A stretch of 6,733 nucleotides of DNA from Pseudanabaena sp. CAN_BIN31. GTDB lineage: Bacteria > Cyanobacteriota > Cyanobacteriia > Pseudanabaenales > Pseudanabaenaceae. The stretch's first letter is position 1, and every line of letters starts with the position of its first letter. The position numbers were made by a program, and so were the translations under genes. This document shows, one piece after another, positions 1 through 5,601 of the stretch. The stretch is from the NCBI GenBank assembly GCA_026785865.1, contig JAJAZG010000131.1:1-6733 (forward strand), read 5' to 3'. The notes below the pieces were generated by a model. That model was not told where the DNA came from and did not search any database. It saw nothing but the letters and a program-made list of their open reading frames with translations.

Positions 1-15
1 GTAACCGTTCAAGGG
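1..15 (+). repeat. IS66 left terminal inverted repeat
   Basis: GTAACCGTTCAAGGG matches the inverted right end except for one missing C after base 10. The transposase stop codon (TGA on the minus strand, bases 11-9) lies inside this repeat. Confidence 0.9.
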
Positions 16-1520
16 GATAGAGGGAGAAGAGAAGGAAGAGGAAGATCAAATCTAGCCGAACGAGAAACAAGAGTGAGAAAATCCCAGACATCACGACCTT
101 GAGCTTTGAGAGAAACGACAACCGAGAGCAGACGTGCGACAAATTGACTGCCCGAAGCCGATTGACTGCCAAAACTAGTACGCCGCCAAATTACAGCAGG
201 ACGCAAAGCTTGCTCCGCCGCATTATTCGTCGGTTCAATATCGTTTATAAAAACAAAAGTCCAAAGCGATGGCTCAAGTTTGAGAATTTGCTGACAAGTA
301 CGAACAGTTTTGGCGAGGGGCGATTTTTCCTTACGGGAAATCGGTAAAGCCGCCGCCGATTCGAGTTCAGTCTTAAATCCCTGTCGTAAAGCATTGACCA
401 TAATTTGAAATTGTTCGCGACTAAGCGTACCATCACGAACTCGATACCACCAGTGAAATAAGCGTCTCTGTCGTTTGAGTAGCGCCAGCCCAATCTTCTG
501 AGAAATACCGCAGCGTTCTGACATGGCGGTGAAATCACGCTTTAGATGCGCCCAACAAACTTGACGCTGACTTACATCCAATCCTGTATAGCCACTGTAA
601 CGATCTGAGATGACAATACCTGCATAAGTTTCCCCAATCATCTCCTGCGCTGATTCTTTAGCTCGGCTTAAGAAAACCTTAAATACACTCACATATTTGG
701 TAACTAACACCCATAACCACGCTTTGCTTTTCTCAGGATTATTGCCGTCGCAATTGCCTTGCACAAAACCAGTTTCATCGCTGTGCATCTGTGGCTGCGA
801 TTGCACATATTCATGTGCTTCGGTTACTATCGATGCTAATGCATCACTCATTTCTGTGCGTAGACGGCTAATACTTGCTCTCGATATCTCGATCCCAAAT
901 AGCCGTTTCAGCATTTGTTGCAGTTGTCCGTGACTTTGTCGATAGTCACTACTAAACCATGCTACCAATGCGGATAACCTTTCCCCATAGCTCGATGCTG
1001 ATACATTGATCGGCAATTTCGCCCGCGTCTTTTGGCGGCAATGCTGGCATTCTAGTTCATGTAACCGATGCTCGGTGATCTGCATCTTCAGTGGTGGTAT
1101 CTCTACTATTTGATGCCGATAGGGCGCTTCGTCTTCTCCACTTAATGCGCTTCCACACACTTTGCAGATTTCGGGTAGATGCTCGTGAATTTCTTCACAC
1201 TTACTTGCTTCATATAAGTGTCTCTCATGTCCTTTGTGTCCTGTTTGTCCGCCCCGTTTCCGTTTCTCTTCCTTGTTCTCTAAACTTTCTACGGCACTCT
1301 TTTTCCCGAATCCATCTTTGGACGGTGGCTGTGATGAATTCTGGCTGTTTTGCTTCACTTGTTCTTCCAGTAACTCTAGTCGCTGTCTTAATATGCCGTT
1401 CTCTGCTCTTAATTCTTGGTTATCCGCTCTTAATGTCATCACGATTTCCTGCACGGACATTGGTGTTTCTAACCAATCCTTGCCTATGACATTTTCTTCT
1501 TCTAGCGGTTTTGCTTTCAT
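9..1520 (-). CDS. tnpC: IS66-family transposase (TnpC, DDE type)
   Basis: This 503-residue DDE transposase would cut and join the ends of the surrounding IS. Its length is normal for TnpC. From the N-terminus there is a leucine-zipper-like helix (about 24-56), an NSQNSSQPPSKDG segment typical of the family (57-70), a basic linker with GQTGHKGH (91-98), and a zinc-binding region with two CxxC pairs (C119/C122 and C158/C161). The catalytic core follows, with the likely triad D248 (HSDETGF), D306 (VISDRYSGY) and E436 (NNAAEQALRP). The C-terminal segment after E436 carries the usual RRTSFGSQS stretch. The ATG at 1520 is the natural start, 67 bp inside the right end. No strong ribosome site is visible; a purine-rich tract lies about 10-45 nt upstream. 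No frameshift or internal stop is present. Confidence 0.96.
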   Translation of the reverse strand: MKAKPLEEENVIGKDWLETPMSVQEIVMTLRADNQELRAENGILRQRLELLEEQVKQNSQNSSQPPSKDGFGKKSAVESLENKEEKRKRGGQTGHKGHERHLYEASKCEEIHEHLPEICKVCGSALSGEDEAPYRHQIVEIPPLKMQITEHRLHELECQHCRQKTRAKLPINVSASSYGERLSALVAWFSSDYRQSHGQLQQMLKRLFGIEISRASISRLRTEMSDALASIVTEAHEYVQSQPQMHSDETGFVQGNCDGNNPEKSKAWLWVLVTKYVSVFKVFLSRAKESAQEMIGETYAGIVISDRYSGYTGLDVSQRQVCWAHLKRDFTAMSERCGISQKIGLALLKRQRRLFHWWYRVRDGTLSREQFQIMVNALRQGFKTELESAAALPISRKEKSPLAKTVRTCQQILKLEPSLWTFVFINDIEPTNNAAEQALRPAVIWRRTSFGSQSASGSQFVARLLSVVVSLKAQGRDVWDFLTLVSRSARFDLPLPSLLPLSP

Positions 1521-1571
1521 CTTTTTTAATTTACCCTACTTTGCCTCTCCTGCTCCCTTTTTTTTCGTGCA

Positions 1572-1587
1572 CCCTTGGAACGGTTAC
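1572..1587 (-). repeat. IS66 right terminal inverted repeat
   Basis: Read on the minus strand it is GTAACCGTTCCAAGGG, identical to the left end over the first 10 bases and offset by a single inserted C after that. Its first four bases also provide the last base of the final sense codon and the TAA stop of the neighbouring AAA+ gene. Confidence 0.9.
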
Positions 1588-3587
1588 TCATTTCCTAACT
1601 CGGAAAGTAGGTTTTCCAAATCATTTAGCTGTTTTTCGACTTTAGATTCTTCAACTATCACACCGCGCAATTTCGGTAAAAGTTTCTGTCCAAATTGATC
1701 GGCGATCGCCTGATTCGCGATCGCATCATCGTGTTCAGCATTGGGGTAATTAACCACATATTTAGCAAATGCTTGATAAACTCGATGAGCAAAGGGACGG
1801 CCCAAGGCTTCCATAATGTCATTGGCGCGATCAACATATTTCTGAACTTTTTCTGTTAAAACAGGGCTACCATTTGGATCTTTTGTCCATCCTTGGAATG
1901 CATCCCAAGGTAAATATTCTTTAGGAATTGGGGGCTTAGTTTGCTTGCCACCGCCAAGTGTGAGAGCGGCAGGACGACCAAAAGTAAGTACATTAGCACG
2001 GTCTAATACTTTGTCAGAAAGTGATTGCGTAGTTTCGTCTTCATTCATCGTACCTACAAACAAAAATTCTTCAGGGATGACAATCTGCTTCTGTTCATTA
2101 GTTAGAGGGAGGCTACCTGCGTCTAATTCTAAGTAAGTTTTCTTATTTCTTCTAGTTTCTAATTTAGAGAGAAAATCGCTGAAATAATATTCTACTTTTG
2201 CCAAATTCATTTCATCCAGCAATACCAAAACCATCCGACCTTTCAAATTATTTTGATGTTGATGCTGATACAAATGGCGCATTAGAGGCGTAGGTTTATA
2301 TTTTTTCTCAATGTAGTTATAAAAACCCTGTAAATCCTGCGGTGAGTCCCAACGAGGCTGCACAGGTAACATCACTAATGGCGCACCGACAAATTCGGCA
2401 TAAGCTTGGGGTAGTTCACTTTTGCCAGTACCACTAATTCCCGCCAAAATCACTAAAGCAGAAATATCTTGCACCTTCAAAGAAGTATGAAAAGCGTTGA
2501 TAATCCGATCAGGAAAAACTAAACCTTTGCTAGTTAAATATTGTTTGAAAGCTGATAAAAATACGATTTCACTGGCAAAACTACGGACTTGAACGGCTTC
2601 AATTTCAATCGGCTCTTCTAAGGATTGAAAAGCTTGCTTCACTCCACTCGCAACTTCTTCTAGATTTTCTTTTGCCTTACGAATTTCTGCATGAATTTCT
2701 CTGAGTTTAATCTCTTGCTGTCTAATTTCTTTCTTTTTGAGATCAATTTCAACCTCTAGCTGATTTTTCTCAGACGTTAACTGCTCAATTTGTCGGATTA
2801 GACTCATTAACTCAGAACGTTTAGCCCGCAACACTGCTTCTGAATTTTCGATTTGTACTCTCAAAGCATCAACTTGCTGCGCCCTTGATTCCATCGTGCC
2901 AATTTCTGTCAAAATGCGATCGCGCTCTTGCTCAAGACGAGGCAATTCTGACTTTAAGTGTTGTTCTTTAGCGGCAAGATTTTCAGCATCAGTCCTTAAA
3001 GCATCATAGGTACTCCGAAAAAGCTCCAACTCTGCGGTTTTTTGATTGAGTTCCCGAATCTGCTCCGTTAGCATTTTCACCGCCTCTTGCTTTTGCAAAA
3101 ATTGAGCAGTTACTTCCTGCAAACCATCCCGTTGCTTTTCACGGTCAGCAATCTGATCGGCGATCGCCTTTAATTGTCCCTTACCCGTACTAATTTGAGT
3201 TTTTAGCTCCCCGATTTTCTGTTGACGTTGCTCTAATTCTTCAAGATTGGGCAGATCTTGCTGAACTAATCGCACTCTTTCCTGTAATTCAGATTCCTGT
3301 TGCTTTAGATCGGCAACGCCTTGTTGTAATAATTCTTGCTGCTTTTGCAAATACTCTAAATTTGTCCCAAAAGGTAAAGCTCGTTTTTGTTGTTCGACAT
3401 CTCGCTTTAGGCGATCTCGCTGCGATTCGATCTTTTGGATCACCAAGGCTGATGTTGCGTAACCGCTTGCGCCCGTGGCAATCGCGGCAACTCCTGACTG
3501 AAGCATCGATCCCCCCGAAGCTATGACAACACCGCCAACAACGACACTAGCAGCGATCGAAGGTATGTGAGATTGAAAAAGATTCAT
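1584..3587 (-). CDS. McrB-like AAA+ ATPase with N-terminal hydrophobic segment and long coiled coil; 3' end truncated by IS66
   Basis: The 667 visible residues hold a hydrophobic Gly/Ala/Val-rich N-terminus (about 8-50, possible membrane anchor), a long Gln/Glu/Lys-rich coiled coil (about 51-318), and a C-terminal AAA+ domain of the McrB branch. Key motifs are Walker A GISGTGKS (383-390), Walker B VLLDEMNLAKVEYYFSDFL (454-472, D458/E459), sensor-1 GTMNEDE (N515) and SDKVLDRAN (524-532). McrB-type ATPases drive a partner nuclease in modification-dependent restriction and related phage defence; that role here is inferred. The sensor region differs from the classical McrB MNTADRS form, so this is a divergent branch. 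The gene runs into the right end of the IS: its last codons are GA from the host plus GTAA from the IS, so the natural C-terminus is lost. The loss may be small, because the AAA+ domain looks nearly complete. The ATG at 3587 has only a weak ribosome site. Four HIP1 octamers fall in the gene, suggesting long residence in this lineage. A structural SMC-like role cannot be excluded. Confidence 0.85.
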   Translation of the reverse strand: MNLFQSHIPSIAASVVVGGVVIASGGSMLQSGVAAIATGASGYATSALVIQKIESQRDRLKRDVEQQKRALPFGTNLEYLQKQQELLQQGVADLKQQESELQERVRLVQQDLPNLEELEQRQQKIGELKTQISTGKGQLKAIADQIADREKQRDGLQEVTAQFLQKQEAVKMLTEQIRELNQKTAELELFRSTYDALRTDAENLAAKEQHLKSELPRLEQERDRILTEIGTMESRAQQVDALRVQIENSEAVLRAKRSELMSLIRQIEQLTSEKNQLEVEIDLKKKEIRQQEIKLREIHAEIRKAKENLEEVASGVKQAFQSLEEPIEIEAVQVRSFASEIVFLSAFKQYLTSKGLVFPDRIINAFHTSLKVQDISALVILAGISGTGKSELPQAYAEFVGAPLVMLPVQPRWDSPQDLQGFYNYIEKKYKPTPLMRHLYQHQHQNNLKGRMVLVLLDEMNLAKVEYYFSDFLSKLETRRNKKTYLELDAGSLPLTNEQKQIVIPEEFLFVGTMNEDETTQSLSDKVLDRANVLTFGRPAALTLGGGKQTKPPIPKEYLPWDAFQGWTKDPNGSPVLTEKVQKYVDRANDIMEALGRPFAHRVYQAFAKYVVNYPNAEHDDAIANQAIADQFGQKLLPKLRGVIVEESKVEKQLNDLENLLSELGNE
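1588..1595. other. Predicted 8-bp IS66 target site (right copy)
   Basis: TCATTTCC is the first flanking octamer beyond the right end of the IS. IS66-family insertion normally duplicates 8 bp, so this should be one target copy. The matching copy would sit just outside the window on the left, so the duplication is predicted and not observed. Confidence 0.45.
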
Positions 3588-3625
3588 CAGATTGCTAGGT
3601 ATCCATTTTTTGGAATAGGCTATTT

Positions 3626-3631
3626 ATTGTA
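3626..3631 (-). promoter_or_regulatory. Weak -10 candidate for the AAA+ gene
   Basis: The minus strand reads TACAAT about 39 nt upstream of the ATG at 3587, in AT-rich DNA. No convincing -35 box is visible at the right spacing, so this is only a candidate. Confidence 0.22.
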
Positions 3632-4018
3632 AAACAAACTAGGTTACTTAAATCTTTGTTAAGGTTATAAATCATTCAATCTCTCATACATCTAGGCATT
3701 TTTTGAACAGTCAACCTACTTACTCATTTCAGATGACTGAATCCTAACGGCTGAATTGAGCGGCAAGTAATTACCTCTAACTCAAAACGAAAATATCATA
3801 TTTGTCTGTTCCAATGATGCAATTACAATCGTAGTGGAAACATTGCGGTACAGCGAGATCGCAGAATCGTTAATGTTTCTGGCCTCATGGGTAAGGTGTC
3901 GGCTCCGACGATGGCTACCTATTCGGCAACTAAGTTTGCGATTATCGGATTCACTCAAGCTCTCCGTGGTGAGTTGGCGGCTTACAACATCAAGGTAAAT
4001 GCTTTATTGCCGTCACTC

Positions 4019-4025
4019 ACTGATA
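4019..4025. repeat. Target-site duplication, left copy (ACTGATA)
   Basis: This heptamer directly abuts the left end of the 100-bp element and is repeated at its right end. It encodes the TD of the dehydrogenase PSLTDTDM segment. Confidence 0.88.
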
Positions 4026-4125
4026 TTGGACTTTGGACAAAGTTAAAAACTACGCTATAGATGGTGGTTTGGCTCTCAAGTTAGAGGCTTTAAAACACTA
4101 CCTATAACATTTGTCCAAAGTCCAA
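4026..4125. mobile_element. 100-bp MITE-like palindromic element
   Basis: The element is exactly 100 bp with perfect 16-bp terminal inverted repeats, TTGGACTTTGGACAAA at 4026-4041 and its complement at 4110-4125. It is flanked by a 7-bp direct repeat, ACTGATA. The interior also pairs imperfectly (TATAG-rich left arm with the CACTACCTATA right arm, and CTCT with AGAG near the centre), so the whole unit can fold as a long hairpin. It is too small to encode a transposase and must have been moved by one elsewhere. The parent family cannot be named from these ends. Its position inside the SDR reading frame, with exact target duplication, shows transposition and not chance. Confidence 0.9.
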
Positions 4126-4132
4126 ACTGATA
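4126..4132. repeat. Target-site duplication, right copy (ACTGATA)
   Basis: This is an exact copy of the heptamer at 4019-4025. The next bases, CAGATATGGCT, continue the dehydrogenase frame. An eighth matching base is absent on either side, so the duplication is 7 bp. Confidence 0.88.
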
Positions 4133-4370
4133 CAGATATGGCTCAGGATTTACAGTGGTTTCGTTGGGTTGCTTTGATGACTCCCAAACAAGTTGCCACT
4201 GCTCTAATTAGAGGCTTAAACCACGAGACTCCTGAGATCCTTGTTGGTTGGCAGAGTCATCTCACTGTCTGGGGTCATCGCCTTTTTCCTGCTTTGATGG
4301 AGAAGTTTTTGCTAATCGCTGCTCCTAAAGTTGGTTAGTAGTCTGTATTGGCATATCGATTTCTCTCAGA

Positions 4371-4417
4371 GCCAAAAGAGCAAAAACCCTGTGCTACAAG
4401 GTTTTTGCTCTTTTGGC
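4371..4417. terminator. Strong 47-nt hairpin between convergent reading frames
   Basis: The arms GCCAAAAGAGCAAAAACC (4371-4388) and GGTTTTTGCTCTTTTGGC (4400-4417) are perfect complements over 18 bp. The loop can close further with three more pairs after one C-A mismatch, leaving a GCT triloop. It starts 32 bp after the stop of the dehydrogenase relic (plus) and lies 67 bp beyond the stop of the small ORF at 4485 (minus), the position expected of a bidirectional terminator. There is no U tract directly after the stem on either strand, so it is not a textbook intrinsic terminator. It could instead be a dispersed genomic palindrome. Confidence 0.6.
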
Positions 4418-4484
4418 AAAACTTTGTCAGATAATTTAGCCAAAACATTTTCCAAAAATACCTATTGGGGCAACGAAAATACCT

Positions 4485-4655
4485 TCATGTTGTTTCAACA
4501 TTTTCATAGGCAACTCGTGGCAGTTCAAAGCGATCGCTGGTACGACAATAGTAAGCTGGCGATCCCATTCGACCGATGATTAAGTTATAGGCTCCTAATG
4601 GCTGTAGGCTATGCAGCACACATTCTAAATCTATTATTTCTTGGTAGACTCTCAC
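4485..4655 (-). CDS. Small hypothetical protein or gene remnant (56 residues)
   Basis: The minus strand is open from a GTG (4655-4653) to TGA (4487-4485). An in-frame TGA sits four codons before the GTG, so it cannot be much longer. The translation has a protein-like composition, including GAYNLIIGRMGSPAYYC and SDRFELPRVAYENVETT, with two Cys and many aromatic residues. I do not recognise the family. No good ribosome site precedes the GTG, which favours a degraded C-terminal remnant or a chance frame over a working gene. One HIP1 octamer (4530-4537) lies within it. It points towards the hairpin at 4371-4417 and away from the umuD-like gene, whose promoter region adjoins its start. Confidence 0.35.
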   Translation of the reverse strand: MRVYQEIIDLECVLHSLQPLGAYNLIIGRMGSPAYYCRTSDRFELPRVAYENVETT

Positions 4656-4688
4656 GCCGAATCATACTTGAGTTTTATTTGATTTGGG

Positions 4689-4720
4689 CGCTTTAGCGAC
4701 GCTTTAAATTAATGTACAAT
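4689..4720 (+). promoter_or_regulatory. Candidate umuD promoter with repeated CGCTTTA operator-like motif
   Basis: TACAAT at 4715-4720 is a plausible -10 box about 83 nt upstream of the ATG. There is no clear TTGACA-like -35. The expected -35 area holds two copies of CGCTTTA (4689-4695 and 4700-4706) with starts 11 bp apart, about one helical turn, and a small inverted repeat CGCT/AGCG. The -10 also sits in an imperfect dyad, TACAATATTCGTA. I see no match to the cyanobacterial LexA box (RGTAC-N3-DGTWCB). Confidence 0.35.
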
Positions 4721-4790
4721 ATTCGTATATATTTGTTTAATCTAGAGCTAGCTTTGATACTCACAAGTTAATAGCTCACTCAGACAATCT

Positions 4791-4796
4791 AGGAGA
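4791..4796 (+). promoter_or_regulatory. Ribosome binding site of the umuD-like gene
   Basis: AGGAGA lies 6 nt upstream of the ATG at 4803, the best ribosome site in the window, and it fixes this start. Confidence 0.8.
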
Positions 4797-4802
4797 AATT
4801 TT

Positions 4803-5387
4803 ATGCCGCGTGGTGGGAAACGTGAACGAGCAGGTCGTCCCCTTGGTACGGGCAAGTATAACGAAGCGACTAAAGCAATTCGCTTGCCGATTAGTATCGC
4901 CGATGGAATCTTAGAGGCTCTTGCTCAAGACCCTGACAATCTAGAACCTGCAAGCATCATTGGCTCAGTCCTGCGCTCTAGTTCTTCTGTTAACAACAAA
5001 AGTTATCTCATTCCCCTATACATGAACCCTGTTGCCGCAGGTTTTCCCGCGCCGACTGAAGATTATGTTGAGGACAGAATTGACCTGAATAGCCATCTCG
5101 TTAAACATCCAGAGTCAACTTTTCTCGTTAAAGTCGTTGGCGAGTCTATGCAAGATGCAGGTATTCACCCGCGCGATCTGTTGGTTGTCGATCGCGATAT
5201 CGAAGCCGTAAGCGGCAAGGTGGTGATCGCGGTCGTCAATGGCGAATTAACTGTGAAGCGCTTGCTAAAAGAGCAAAATAAATTATGGCTAATGCCCGAA
5301 AATCCTAATTTTCAACCCATTGAAATTGACGAAAATGTTGAGTTTCATATTTGGGGCGTAGTCACCAACGTAATTCACGCTCTCTAG
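4803..5387 (+). CDS. umuD: UmuD-like S24 self-cleaving protein with N-terminal basic extension
   Basis: The C-terminal 115 residues align by eye with E. coli UmuD. The cleavage site is A79-G80 in AAGFPAPTEDYVEDRIDLN, the nucleophile is S115 (VGESMQDAGI), the general base is K152 (GELTVKRLL), and the end is WGVVTNVIHAL. The S-K spacing (37) and cleavage-to-Ser spacing (36) equal those of E. coli UmuD. In that family RecA-ssDNA filaments trigger self-cleavage, and the product joins UmuC in translesion polymerase V. This protein is 194 residues against 139 in E. coli. The extra N-terminal part starts with a basic, AT-hook-like GGKRERAGRPLGTGKY (4-19), followed by a possible ribbon-helix-helix-like strand and helix (about 23-40), so DNA binding is plausible. 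No umuC follows: 160 bp later comes an unrelated gene. It may serve a distant umuC or act as a self-cleaving regulator. The AT-rich stretch after the stop shows no clear terminator. Confidence 0.9.
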   Translation: MPRGGKRERAGRPLGTGKYNEATKAIRLPISIADGILEALAQDPDNLEPASIIGSVLRSSSSVNNKSYLIPLYMNPVAAGFPAPTEDYVEDRIDLNSHLVKHPESTFLVKVVGESMQDAGIHPRDLLVVDRDIEAVSGKVVIAVVNGELTVKRLLKEQNKLWLMPENPNFQPIEIDENVEFHIWGVVTNVIHAL

Positions 5388-5493
5388 TGACTTACCTGAC
5401 AAAAAATAAAAGAAATATAGAGCCTAAACTAGCAATCACAAGAAAAAACATTAAGTAAACAAGTTATTGCCTATTTCTGACCTAAAATCAAGG

Positions 5494-5601
5494 ATGACAT
5501 TTGAAGCTGATTATCGTACATTAATCAAAGAGTTCTTGGTATTCCTTGATGACGCTCTTTCCTGCTTCTTCTGCTCCCATTCTGTCTTTGTCCGCTTCTA
5601 A
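5494..5601 (+). CDS. Possible 35-residue upstream or overlapping reading frame
   Basis: An ATG at 5494 opens a 35-codon frame that starts MTFEADYRTLIKEFLVFLDD and overlaps the start of the next gene in another frame, ending at TAA 5599-5601. The first 20 residues look coding (alternating acidic and hydrophobic, no rare composition). The rest, which overlaps the next gene, becomes Cys/Phe-rich and does not. It may be a leader peptide, the original N-terminus of the next gene cut off by a frameshift, or chance. The AAGG before it touches the ATG, so ribosome spacing is poor. Confidence 0.2.
   Translation: MTFEADYRTLIKEFLVFLDDALSCFFCSHSVFVRF

Larger units (their letters stand above)
1..1587 (-). 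mobile_element. Complete IS66-family insertion sequence, single-ORF type
   Basis: The element is bounded by imperfect terminal inverted repeats that begin GTAAC, the usual start of IS66-family ends, and it holds one transposase gene filling almost its whole length. No tnpA or tnpB accessory gene is present. That matches the ISBst12-type subgroup, which carries only tnpC. The left end coincides with the first base of the window, so the left flank cannot be seen. IS66 elements normally duplicate 8 bp of target, so TCATTTCC (1588-1595) should recur immediately left of base 1. The element has none of the HIP1 octamers found in the flanking DNA, consistent with recent arrival. The transposase frame is intact, so the copy may still be active. 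Confidence 0.93.
3845..4338 (+). pseudogene. Short-chain dehydrogenase/reductase relic: 5' half missing, interrupted by a 100-bp element
   Basis: Two fragments of one SDR-family oxidoreductase are visible. The first (to about 4025) translates as RIVNVSGLMGK, the active-site YSATK (TAT 3920-3922, AAG 3932-3934), IIGFTQALRGEL and NIKVNALLPSLTD. The second (from 4126, a different frame) continues TDTDMAQDLQWFRW, TPKQVATALIRG and a hydrophobic C-terminus, ending at TAG 4336-4338. The inserted element plus its duplicated target is 107 bp, which shifts the frame, and the first fragment stops at TAG 4058-4060 inside the element. Removing 107 bp rejoins PSLT and DTDMAQ without a gap. The Rossmann N-terminus (TGxxxGxG and NNAG region, roughly the first half of a 240-260-residue SDR) is absent: a TGA at 3815-3817 precedes the open stretch and nothing SDR-like is seen further upstream. 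The gene is therefore doubly inactivated. Confidence 0.88.

Noticed and set aside
99..1698. Several plus-strand open frames opposite the transposase (99-347, 697-933, 1091-1489, 1234-1698) and a minus-strand frame at 245-538
   Set aside because: They overlap an intact, well-recognised IS66 transposase in other frames, have biased compositions (Ser/Cys/Phe/Leu-rich) and no recognisable domains.
1945..2136. Plus-strand frame of 63 residues opposite the AAA+ domain
   Set aside because: It lies antisense to the conserved sensor-1 region of the McrB-like gene, with no features of its own.
4111..4338. A separate 75-residue gene starting at the TTG at 4111
   Set aside because: Its first five residues come from the right end of the inserted element. 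The rest is the C-terminal part of the dehydrogenase relic, so it is a pseudogene fragment.
4331..4579. Plus-strand frame of 82 residues
   Set aside because: It runs through the 47-nt palindrome and opposite the more protein-like minus-strand frame. Its composition looks non-coding.
4711..4733. LexA box around GTACAATATTCGTATA
   Set aside because: The second half-site does not fit RGTAC-N3-DGTWCB. Only an imperfect dyad is present.
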